64,000 bases of DNA, taken from NCBI GenBank assembly GCA_016790765.1, contig JAEUMZ010000125.1, positions 1 through 64,000 on the forward strand, given 5' to 3'. The stretch comes from Betaproteobacteria bacterium (GTDB lineage Bacteria; Pseudomonadota; Gammaproteobacteria; Burkholderiales; Usitatibacteraceae). Below, piece after piece: positions 26,287 through 33,889 of this stretch (the first letter of the stretch is position 1; every line of letters begins with the position of its first letter). A program made the position numbers and the translations under genes. The notes below the pieces were generated by a model. It searched no databases and was not told the DNA's origin. It saw only the letters and a list, made by a program, of their open reading frames with translations.

Positions 26287-29082
26287 TCACGGCGCTCGAA
26301 GGAGCTGCTCGATCTCCGCTTTTGTCGCGCCACTGGCGCCCTTGAGCGCCGATTCAAGTTCAGTGCGACCGGCAGCCTTGTCGCCCGAGGCGATCAATGC
26401 CTTGCCCAGGCGCAGGCGAATATCAGCGGAACCTGGAGACTGTGCGGCCGCCTGGCGAAGCAGGTCGAGGCCGCGCTTGGCTTCACCGCTTTGAACCAAC
26501 AGCCAGCCATACGTATCGAGCACCTCCGGCATGGTCGGCGCCTGCTGGAATGCGCGTTCGGCAAAGCCGAGCGCGGCGGGATCCCTGGCCTCCGCCAGCA
26601 CCCACGCGGTGTTGTTCAGGAGCGCCAGATTGTCCGGCTGCTGGGCCAGCAACTCCTTGAATCGGATCGCCGCAGCCGCGTAGTCCTTTCCCTGCGCCAG
26701 TTCGTTCGCAAGGTAAAAGCGGAACACACCGTCCTTCGGATGCTCTTTGAGCCAGCGGTTTGCCAGTTGGCCGGCTTCCGCAGTCTTGCCGGCGGCGATC
26801 AGGAACTGGTGCTGCTTGACGACCAGTTGGGGGTCGCTCTGGCGCTTCATGCCCTCCGCGTAGGCCGTGGCAGCGTCAGCGAACTTCTTCTGCGCTGCCA
26901 GTACTTCTCCTTCCAGCACGAAACCGGCGGCACTCTTCGGATGCAGGCGCTGCACCGAGCGGGACTCCTTGATGGCATCGTCGATGCGTCCGGCCGCGAC
27001 TTGGACGGCGACGATGTCGCGATGCGCGTCGAGCAGGTCCGGTTTCAGGCTCAACGCCTTGCGCAGGGCCTGGATCGGTGCGTCCACCTGCTTGGCTGCG
27101 TATTGGGCGGAGGCCAGCCGCATGAGGGGCAACGGGGCATCCGGCTGGGCGTCGACCATGCGCTTGTAGGTTTCGATCGCCTTGTCCGCCTCGCCGGCGG
27201 CCATCTGTGCAAGGCCGAGCGTGTCGGCGACACGTGCATCGTTCGGGATGGCGCGAGCCGCCTCCTGTGCCGCGGTCAGGGCGGCCCTGGCATCCTTGGC
27301 CCGGGTGTGAAACTTGACCAGGGCGATGCGCGCACCGACCGAGGCAGGGTTGACCTTGATGGCGCGCTCGATCGGGGCCAAGACATCTCGCGGCAGCGCC
27401 GCCATGCCGGCGAGGAAATCGGCGTAGGCGATGAGCGCCGCGTCATTGTTTGGTTCGCGTGCGAGGACCGAGTCATACCGGGCGCGGGCGTTTTCGGGCT
27501 TGCGATCGGCCAAGTCGAGGTTGGCGAGAATGCGCACGGCAGGCAGGTAGTTGAATTGCAGGTCCAGCGCCTTGTCGAGGCTCGCGCGCGCCTTGACCGG
27601 GTCATGCTGCGCCACCAGGATGGTGGCGCGGACGGTGTGCGTCAGCGGGTTGTCAGGCTGCTTTTTTTCCAGTTGGTCCGCCGCCTTGAGGGCCTTGTCG
27701 TAGGCGCGCTGGTTCAGCAACGTGGCGATCAGCGCAAGGTCGGCTTGGAACTGGCGCGCGTCCAGGCCGGAGGCTTGTTCAAGCTCCTCGATCGCGCGCG
27801 AGGATTCGCCGCCAGCCAGGCGGATTTGCGCCAGTCGTGTGCGGGTCGCGACACTGTCGCGTTCGAGGGCCAATGCACGCTCGTAATAGCGCGCCGCCTC
27901 CGAGTACTGCTGGTTCGCGAACGCCACCTCGCCGGCGCTGCGCAGGACGGCGGGGTCGTTGGGGGCGCTCTGCAGTGCGGGGGCCAGCACATCCTCAGCC
28001 TTGCCCGGTTGGCCTTTGCGCAAATAGGTCGCGACCAGGACGTTGCGCGCGTAGGTGCTATTCGGAAACTGCTTGATCACGCGGCGCAGGTAGTCTTCAG
28101 CGGTGGCGAACGCGCCCAGCGTGTAGGCAGTGGCCCCGGCCAGCAGCATGGACGGCGCATGGTCCGGGACGATGCGCAACACCTGCTGAATCGATTCCTG
28201 CGCACGGACGGGCGCGCCGTTGCGGAAGGCCAGAACGGCCTCGAGGTACTGTCCGCGGATGTCGCCGGGCAGCGCCTTTTTCATCGCGTCAATGCCGGTT
28301 GCCGCCGCGGCCAAGTCGTTGGTGGCCATTTGCAGCGTAATCAGCGCAAACCGCGCGTGGGCGTTGCGGGGTTGGCGTGCAATCAGGTCGGTGAAGCTCG
28401 CTTTGGCCGCGTCCAGCTTGCCCTGCAGGACCAGCAGGTCTCCCTGGAGCGCGACAGCCGGGGAATAGCCGGCGTTGCCCGCGAGGATCGCCTCATTGGC
28501 GGCCACGGCCTCGGGAAGTTTCCCGGTCGCCGCCAGCAATCGCGCGTCCATGACCCGAACGCGCAGCGCGCCGGGCTGGTCCCGATGCGCAGCCTCCAGA
28601 ACGCGCTGCGCCTCGCCGGGCTGGCCGAGAGCCAAGTAGGCTTCAGCCAGGATGGCACGAAACTCGGCGCGCGAAACGGGGTCCTCCGGCGTTGCATTGC
28701 CGAACTCCTCCACCAGCCGCTTTGAGTTTCCGGTAACGTGAAGACAGGTGGCGACGACGGGCAACAGTCGCGATTGTGATCCGCCGCTGGCCAATGCGCG
28801 ACGTGCATGGGTTTCGGCCGCGGTGAACTGGCCCAGTTCCAGAAGCGCCACGGCAAGCAGTTCGTGCACCTCGGTGCGCTCGCCCTGCTGGAGCGCGTTC
28901 TTGAGCTGTATGGCGGCGGTCGAATAGTCTTGCCGCGCCATGGCGTCGCGGCCGGCCTGCAGGGCGGCATCGGGCCCCCGGGGCCCTCCGCAGGCCGCCA
29001 AGGCAAGCGCCAGCGCTGCGCCGGTCCACACGACCCTGAGCATCGAGCGGCCATGCAGGCTGAACGACTCCGTCATTGTCAT
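26287..29082 (-). CDS. prsT: PEP-CTERM/XrtA system TPR-repeat lipoprotein PrsT
   Basis: 931-residue protein consisting almost wholly of tetratricopeptide-like repeats (about residues 40-925, each with A/G-x-A-E-x-A packing). The N-terminus has a lipoprotein signal ending LALALAACGG, with the lipid-modified Cys about 30 residues in, so it should be anchored in the envelope. PrsT proteins accompany XrtA systems and the PrsK/PrsR pair and are thought to scaffold exopolysaccharide export. The start at 29082 overlaps the prsR stop by four bases. Internal ATGs at 29076 and 29043 are alternatives. Confidence 0.92.
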   Translation of the reverse strand: MTMTESFSLHGRSMLRVVWTGAALALALAACGGPRGPDAALQAGRDAMARQDYSTAAIQLKNALQQGERTEVHELLAVALLELGQFTAAETHARRALASGGSQSRLLPVVATCLHVTGNSKRLVEEFGNATPEDPVSRAEFRAILAEAYLALGQPGEAQRVLEAAHRDQPGALRVRVMDARLLAATGKLPEAVAANEAILAGNAGYSPAVALQGDLLVLQGKLDAAKASFTDLIARQPRNAHARFALITLQMATNDLAAAATGIDAMKKALPGDIRGQYLEAVLAFRNGAPVRAQESIQQVLRIVPDHAPSMLLAGATAYTLGAFATAEDYLRRVIKQFPNSTYARNVLVATYLRKGQPGKAEDVLAPALQSAPNDPAVLRSAGEVAFANQQYSEAARYYERALALERDSVATRTRLAQIRLAGGESSRAIEELEQASGLDARQFQADLALIATLLNQRAYDKALKAADQLEKKQPDNPLTHTVRATILVAQHDPVKARASLDKALDLQFNYLPAVRILANLDLADRKPENARARYDSVLAREPNNDAALIAYADFLAGMAALPRDVLAPIERAIKVNPASVGARIALVKFHTRAKDARAALTAAQEAARAIPNDARVADTLGLAQMAAGEADKAIETYKRMVDAQPDAPLPLMRLASAQYAAKQVDAPIQALRKALSLKPDLLDAHRDIVAVQVAAGRIDDAIKESRSVQRLHPKSAAGFVLEGEVLAAQKKFADAATAYAEGMKRQSDPQLVVKQHQFLIAAGKTAEAGQLANRWLKEHPKDGVFRFYLANELAQGKDYAAAAIRFKELLAQQPDNLALLNNTAWVLAEARDPAALGFAERAFQQAPTMPEVLDTYGWLLVQSGEAKRGLDLLRQAAAQSPGSADIRLRLGKALIASGDKAAGRTELESALKGASGATKAEIEQLLRAP

Positions 29083-30422
29083 TTGCGCATTCCGAATCGA
29101 TCGAGGAGCTCATACAGGGTGGGGCGGCTGATCCCCAGTGCCTCCGCGGCCCGGCTCAGATTGCCGCCCGATATCGCCACCGCGCGGCCAACCGCCTCCC
29201 GCTCGGCCTCATCCCGGACCTGGCGCAGGTTGAGTACCCTGCCGGAGGCGTCGGGAACCAGGCCCAAATGGGATTCGCCGATGACGTCCCCATCCGACAG
29301 GATGAGGGCACGTCGCAGTGTACTCTCGAGCTCTCGCACGTTGCCGGTCCAGGGTTGGCGCTCGATGGCAGCCAGCGCGTCAGTGCCCAGCTTGCGCGCG
29401 GCGACGCGTTGCTCTGCGGCAAGCCGCCGGATCAGGGATTGGGCAATCAATGCGGCGTCCCCCGGCCGTGCGCGGAGTGGGGGAATGGAGATGACGATCT
29501 CGGCAAGCCGGTAGTACAAGTCCTCGCGGAACAGCCCCTTGGAAATCAGGGCCTTGAGGTCCTGATGCGTGGCACAAACGACCCGGACATCGACACGGAT
29601 CTCCTCGCGTCCGCCAACGCGCTCGATGACGCGCTCCTGCAAGAAGCGCAGCAACTTGACCTGCAATGGCAGGGGCATGTCGCCGATTTCGTCTAGGAAC
29701 AGGGTCCCTCGGTTTGCGGTTTCGATCTTGCCGGGCGTCTGGCGGGTCGCCCCGGTAAAGGCTCCCCGTTCAAATCCGAACAGCTCGCTTTCAAGCAGGT
29801 TTTCTGGAATGGCGGCGCAATTGATGGCCACGAAACGCGCATCGCGGCGCGCCGAGAGCTGGTGGCACGCGCGCGCAATGAGTTCTTTTCCGGTCCCCGA
29901 TTCTCCGAGGATCATCACGGTCACATCCGAAGGTGCAATCTTTTCCGCCAGTGCGCATGCCCGCAGGGTTTCAGGATCCTGGGTGATGAGGCCGGCAATC
30001 CGTTCCTGCGGCTGGTGGGTGTCGTGAAGGCGGCGGTTTTCGACCTGCAACGCGTGCATGCGGAATGCACGGTCGATGATCACGCGCAACAGATCCGGCT
30101 CGAAGGGCTTGGCGTGGAAGTCGAACGCTCCGAGGGCAATCGCCTCCAGCGCGTTGGCGCGGTCGCTTTGACCGGTCAGGACGATCACTTTGGCATCCGG
30201 CGTGAGCTCGAGGATCGTCCGCAGCAGCTTCAATCCTTCCGTCGGATCATCTGGACGCGGTGGAAGGCCGAGGTCGAGTGTGATGACGGCGGGCTCGTGG
30301 CGGCGAATCTGAGCAATCGCACTTTCAGCGTCGTGCGCGGTGATCGTCTCGATCGCATCGAATGCCCAGCGCATCTGTTTTTGCAGCGCCGGGTCGTCTT
30401 CGATGAGGAGAAGCTTCTCCAT
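29079..30422 (-). CDS. prsR: PEP-CTERM-box response regulator PrsR, sigma-54 activator
   Basis: NtrC-type response regulator, 447 residues from ATG 30422. The receiver domain has acidic residues at 8-10, phospho-acceptor Asp50 and Lys105. The AAA+ domain has Walker A GESGTGKE (173-180) and the sigma-54 contact loop GAFTGA (220-225). A Fis-type helix-turn-helix ends the protein (LSRAAEALGISRPTLYELLDRFG). It would be phosphorylated by PrsK, encoded just upstream, and activate RpoN promoters such as the one found upstream of the PEP-CTERM gene. A GTG at 30437 overlapping the prsK stop is the alternative start. Confidence 0.95.
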   Translation of the reverse strand: MEKLLLIEDDPALQKQMRWAFDAIETITAHDAESAIAQIRRHEPAVITLDLGLPPRPDDPTEGLKLLRTILELTPDAKVIVLTGQSDRANALEAIALGAFDFHAKPFEPDLLRVIIDRAFRMHALQVENRRLHDTHQPQERIAGLITQDPETLRACALAEKIAPSDVTVMILGESGTGKELIARACHQLSARRDARFVAINCAAIPENLLESELFGFERGAFTGATRQTPGKIETANRGTLFLDEIGDMPLPLQVKLLRFLQERVIERVGGREEIRVDVRVVCATHQDLKALISKGLFREDLYYRLAEIVISIPPLRARPGDAALIAQSLIRRLAAEQRVAARKLGTDALAAIERQPWTGNVRELESTLRRALILSDGDVIGESHLGLVPDASGRVLNLRQVRDEAEREAVGRAVAISGGNLSRAAEALGISRPTLYELLDRFGMRK

Positions 30423-30433
30423 GTGCCCCGTGC

Positions 30434-32500
30434 TCACGTCGGGGCGCCTTCGGCTCCACTCAGCAAAGGAAACTCGACGCGAAACGTCGAACCGGCGAAC
30501 GGCACGCTGCGCACCTCGATCCGGCCGTTGATCGATTTCAGGTACTGCGCGCTCTCGTACATGCCGATGCCCATGCCGTTGGGTTTGGTGGTCTGGAAAG
30601 GGTGAAACAACTTTTCGCGCACAAACGTTTCGCTCATGCCGACGCCGCTGTCCGAGACCTCCAGGACTGCGCGACCATCCGCCACAGTGAGGCGCACACC
30701 GATTGTAGACGAAGGCGAGGTGGAGGCTTCCATCGCGTTCTGGATCAGGTGACCCGCGACGCGCTCGACGCGGTCGGGATGCCCCGCCACGATCACGTCC
30801 GGACGAATGGATTGATCGACGGCCGCACCGATGGCGGCCTTTCCCTCCACCACCTTGCGGAGGATCGACGACAGATCGATGCGGCGCGCCGGGTCCGCCG
30901 GTACTGAGCCGCTGCGCAGCTGCAGCATGAGCTGCTGCATGCGCGATACCGCATGTTGCACGGTTTCGAGCATGTCGGACTGGAATTCGGGATTCTGGCG
31001 ATGGCGCTCTGCATTGCGGACCAGGAGGTCAAGCTGCGCGACGAGGTTCTTGAGGTCATGAACGACATAGGCCGACATGCGGTTGAATGCATCGAATCGC
31101 TCGGCCTCAACCAATTGCGCCTTCACGCGCAGTTCCGAGAGGTGGACTGCAAGTTGTGTGCCGGCCATTTTGAGGATGTCGCGGACCTCCCAGCCAATTT
31201 CGACCTTGGTCAGTGCATGATGCAGGATGACAAACCCGGTCAACTCGCTTCCGGTCGCCAGCGGCACGACGATCCATGCCTCGTCATAGTTGAGCAGCCA
31301 TGCGGGCAACTCGAGACCAGCGTATTTGGCCTTGCGTGCGCGGAACTCGTCGAGGTCGATGACCCAATGTGTTCGGTCGAGAAACGATACCAGCGAGGAT
31401 CCGAATGGCTCTGCACAACTGACGCTTGGGGCCTCCAGTCCGTCGATTGCACAGTATTCATGGTCGAGGCGGATCCAAAGCTGCCCGCCGGGGCTCTCCA
31501 CGAGTGAACCCAGGGCGCGAATCATCCGCTGGTGATCTGTGTCGCCTAGCGAGCGGCTTGCAAGTTGCTCGGTGAAGCGTGACCATTCGGTTCGGTAATC
31601 GTACCGGTAGGTGAACAGGTTCTTTGCGATCGACACACGCAGTGCGGCGCGCCACTGTCCCGACAGCGCGATGCCCACCAGGGCCAGCAACGCCGCAAAG
31701 ACGAAGGCCACCTTGAGCGTTCCGCCCCAATCGCCGCCAAAGTACACCACCCAATAGGCGCCCGCAGAGATCAGGACGAGGTAGATGCCGGCGAGGACGA
31801 TCGAGGTCACTCGAAAGGCGGCAACATGTGACAACTGCAGCTCATCGCGCCAGCCGCGCGAACGGGCCGCAGAAATCGCCACAATGAGAGCGGCAAGAGC
31901 ATGCACGATTCCGCGCGCACTCCAGAGTTGTGGATCCGGCTCGCGATACAGCACGCCACTCGAGTAGTAAATCAAATCAAAGACCAACAACGCGCCAAGT
32001 CCCAGAACAAACGGCTTGATGACCCACCAGCGTGGCGTGCCGGCTTGCGCGAGGAACTGTTCCGTCATGACCAGGCCGGCAATGGTGAGCGCCAAGGCAA
32101 GGTAATAGCCGGTGGTGCTGTCCTCCGAGGGCTGCAGCAGGGCCGTGAAGAGCACGCCCACGGCAATGGCCGCCGTCAACCACCTGCGACCCGCAACCCC
32201 CGAGGTCACCGCAACAGTCGCGGGACTTCTGGCACGCAACAACACCACGATGAACAGGAGCCACACCCCCAGGCGAAAGGTGTCGAGCTGCCAATGCCAA
32301 GTCGCAAGAATTGGGGCAGGGTCGTATGCGAGCCATGCGGCAGAAGCAGTCCATAGCGCCGAAGCCACGGAGGCTCCTACATGCAACCAATGTCCTGTAC
32401 CGCGATGCTGACGGAAGATGAAGACCGCGGAATGGCCTGCAAAAAACAGACTCGCCAGCAAATAGCACCAAAAGGCGGGCTGCAGGGAGGTATTGGACAT
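30434..32500 (-). CDS. prsK: PEP-CTERM system histidine kinase PrsK
   Basis: Membrane histidine kinase of 688 residues. The N-terminal ~290 residues hold about eight hydrophobic helices, a GAF-like domain follows (about 320-470), and the kinase core has its phospho-acceptor His481 in AYVVHDLKNLVAQ. The ATPase domain contains LIQNAMEAS (N box), DSGVGM and GMGIGMY (G boxes). Partner of PrsR, with the genes adjacent or slightly overlapping. ATG 32500 begins MSNTSLQPAFWCYLLASLFF, placing a membrane helix right at the N-terminus as in the family. It is separated from the upstream PEP-CTERM gene by a strong terminator, so prsK needs its own promoter in 32501-32637; I could not identify one. Confidence 0.94.
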   Translation of the reverse strand: MSNTSLQPAFWCYLLASLFFAGHSAVFIFRQHRGTGHWLHVGASVASALWTASAAWLAYDPAPILATWHWQLDTFRLGVWLLFIVVLLRARSPATVAVTSGVAGRRWLTAAIAVGVLFTALLQPSEDSTTGYYLALALTIAGLVMTEQFLAQAGTPRWWVIKPFVLGLGALLVFDLIYYSSGVLYREPDPQLWSARGIVHALAALIVAISAARSRGWRDELQLSHVAAFRVTSIVLAGIYLVLISAGAYWVVYFGGDWGGTLKVAFVFAALLALVGIALSGQWRAALRVSIAKNLFTYRYDYRTEWSRFTEQLASRSLGDTDHQRMIRALGSLVESPGGQLWIRLDHEYCAIDGLEAPSVSCAEPFGSSLVSFLDRTHWVIDLDEFRARKAKYAGLELPAWLLNYDEAWIVVPLATGSELTGFVILHHALTKVEIGWEVRDILKMAGTQLAVHLSELRVKAQLVEAERFDAFNRMSAYVVHDLKNLVAQLDLLVRNAERHRQNPEFQSDMLETVQHAVSRMQQLMLQLRSGSVPADPARRIDLSSILRKVVEGKAAIGAAVDQSIRPDVIVAGHPDRVERVAGHLIQNAMEASTSPSSTIGVRLTVADGRAVLEVSDSGVGMSETFVREKLFHPFQTTKPNGMGIGMYESAQYLKSINGRIEVRSVPFAGSTFRVEFPLLSGAEGAPT

Positions 32501-32640
32501 GAAGTGCAGGTTCCCCGCCGGCACGGCGGATTCGGCGATGGGTCAGTTGCCGGGATTATCCCGTGTATTGGCCACACCCGGCAGACACCCAACAGGTCGC
32601 ATCGGACCTGCAATCAAATGACCGTCCAGCAACGGGTAAA

Positions 32641-32669
32641 AAAAAACCCCGGAAACCGGGGTTTTTTTT
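32641..32669 (-). terminator. bidirectional intrinsic terminator after the PEP-CTERM gene
   Basis: CCCCGG (32647-32652) pairs with CCGGGG (32656-32661) around an AAA loop, flanked by an A tract on the left and eight T on the right, so it works from either side. On the minus strand it ends the PEP-CTERM gene, whose stop is 19 nt away. Confidence 0.9.
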
Positions 32670-32687
32670 ATGAACACAGTGCTTGGA

Positions 32688-33338
32688 TTAATGGCCCTTC
32701 CGCGTCCGCGCAACCCAACCCAAAGCCACCAACCCGATTCCAAACAGTGCCAGAGTACCGGGCTCAGGAACGTTGGTCACCATGCTGAACCCTGTTGATC
32801 CGGCATTTGAATGGGAGATGGTCGCAACGTGGGTCAACGTAAAGCCGCCCGTGGTGTCGACCGTAGCATGGGTTGTACCGTTGAACGCACCGGTATACGG
32901 ACCGAACGAACCCGATGCCACATTGTTGAAAAGTGACGTGAATTGGGCCGTTCCGCTCGTGCTGCCAGTCACCGATGTCGACGCCAGCATGCTCGGTCCG
33001 GCGGGCTGCGTCAGGCCGGTTTCCATGAGCGAAATGGTCAGCGTCCCGCCCCGGCGCGAGGTTGCATTGAACGAAACCAGATTCAGGATTGCCGGTCCAG
33101 ACAAGGCTGGACTGTTGGAAATCCCCGCCGTGAAATTGAAGATCCATGACCCCAAGCTTCCGAACCAGGATACAGCTCCAGACGACGAGTCGAGATCACC
33201 TACACCACCATCTGTGATCGTGACGCTGTTACCGCCCCCGGCGTCGAGCTTGAGAATCAGCGCGGCATGTGCGGGTGTCCCCGTACAAAATACCAATGCA
33301 AATGCGGCGGAAGCAGTAATTTGCTTGAGCATTTTCAT
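32688..33338 (-). CDS. PEP-CTERM sorting domain-containing protein, XrtA substrate
   Basis: 216-residue exported protein. The N-terminus MKMLKQITASAAFALVFCTGTPAHA is a classic Sec signal peptide with an AHA cleavage site. The C-terminus has the full PEP-CTERM signal: NVPEPGT, a hydrophobic helix (LALFGIGLVALGWVA) and a basic tail RTRKGH. The central part is rich in Thr, Ser and Gly with no catalytic motif, as in many exopolysaccharide-associated PEP-CTERM proteins, so only sorting can be predicted. Exosortase A encoded in the same window should process it. A near-perfect sigma-54 promoter lies 60-75 bp upstream. Confidence 0.93.
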   Translation of the reverse strand: MKMLKQITASAAFALVFCTGTPAHAALILKLDAGGGNSVTITDGGVGDLDSSSGAVSWFGSLGSWIFNFTAGISNSPALSGPAILNLVSFNATSRRGGTLTISLMETGLTQPAGPSMLASTSVTGSTSGTAQFTSLFNNVASGSFGPYTGAFNGTTHATVDTTGGFTLTHVATISHSNAGSTGFSMVTNVPEPGTLALFGIGLVALGWVARTRKGH

Positions 33339-33397
33339 GGTTGACTCCTTTTGTGGTCTTTTCCCAGCTTCGGGATGTACTTGTCCACCCGAATGAG

Positions 33398-33413
33398 AGC
33401 AATACCGGTGCCA
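33398..33413 (-). promoter_or_regulatory. sigma-54 (RpoN) promoter of the PEP-CTERM gene
   Basis: On the minus strand TGGCAC (33413-33408), five bases, then TTGCT (33402-33398) matches the RpoN consensus TGGCAC-N5-TTGC exactly. The predicted start is near 33387, about 50 nt before the ATG. PrsR in the same window is a sigma-54 activator of the PEP-CTERM-box class. Confidence 0.85.
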
Positions 33414-33452
33414 ATCATTTTTTCTCCATAATAAACAATTACATATGTATAG

Positions 33453-33462
33453 AATACCGGTG
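33453..33462 (-). repeat. second copy of the CACCGGTATT decamer upstream of the sigma-54 promoter
   Basis: The minus-strand decamer CACCGGTATT at 33462-33453 repeats the core of the sigma-54 promoter (33410-33401), 52 bp further upstream. Here the flanking bases lack the essential GG (-24) and GC (-12), so it is not a functional promoter by consensus. Confidence 0.6.
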
Positions 33463-33731
33463 TCAGGGCGACATGCTGGGAAGATGTTGTAACGTTTTCC
33501 GACGAGTTTTGGGTCGATCCTTCAGTTTCCTGCTGATCGTGGGAGGTGACGCGTGACAACTGGGCCACCGGACGTGGAATTCTCCTGCCAGTGCGCCATA
33601 GGTGTAAGAAATCCTGACAATCCGGTAACGGCTGGTATGTGAAGCCTGAAAAAGCATGCTGCAATGCACAATGTGCTAGAGTCATTCGTGACTCGGCATT
33701 TTGGGTGGGGCGCACTCCTTGGACCTGCAAA

Positions 33732-33806
33732 ATGACAATTCACCAAACTCGGGCAACCATGAATCCAGGAACTTCTAAGGCGACCGGATCCTTTCCAATG
33801 CAATAG
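33732..33806 (+). CDS. putative threonine-rich leader peptide of thrS
   Basis: A 24-codon ORF from ATG 33732 to TAG 33804-33806 contains five Thr codons (33735, 33747, 33756, 33771, 33783), about 21% of the peptide. It lies directly upstream of the hairpins at 33809-33864 and of thrS. Its stop codon is two bases before the segment that can form an antiterminator. Base 33784, inside the last Thr codon, begins CCGGAT, which can pair with ATCCGG at 33815-33820. The Shine-Dalgarno sequence is weak (TGGA about 9 nt upstream). Function is inferred from arrangement and composition, and the peptide has no recognised homologue. Confidence 0.5.
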   Translation: MTIHQTRATMNPGTSKATGSFPMQ

Positions 33807-33808
33807 TT

Positions 33809-33864
33809 CCGCGCATCCGGCAGACCAGTTAGGTTCAGAAAGCGCGGCAAATCCGCGCTTTTTT
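33809..33864 (+). promoter_or_regulatory. putative transcription attenuator of the thrS operon (antiterminator/terminator)
   Basis: Segment 2 CCGCGC (33809-33814), segment 3 GCGCGG (33842-33847) and segment 4 CCGCGC (33853-33858) can pair as 2:3 or 3:4. The 3:4 hairpin extends to a 9-bp stem (33839-33847 with 33853-33861), a five-base loop and six T (33859-33864), a good intrinsic terminator 25 nt before the thrS GTG. Segment 2 starts two bases after the leader stop codon. A ribosome reaching the stop would cover segment 2 and allow termination, while one stalled at Thr codons would leave it free for 2:3 pairing. The rest of the gap 33414-33731 shows the decamer copy and a possible extended -10 (TG-C-TAGAGT, 33674-33682) but no gene. 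Confidence 0.6.
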
Positions 33865-33889
33865 CATTCCATTACTCGAAGAGACTTCC

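Noticed and set aside
33341-33731. Short plus- and minus-strand open frames in the gap between the PEP-CTERM gene and the thrS leader
   Set aside because: None has a ribosome-binding site, recognisable family motif or sensible composition. The region is better explained by promoter and leader elements.
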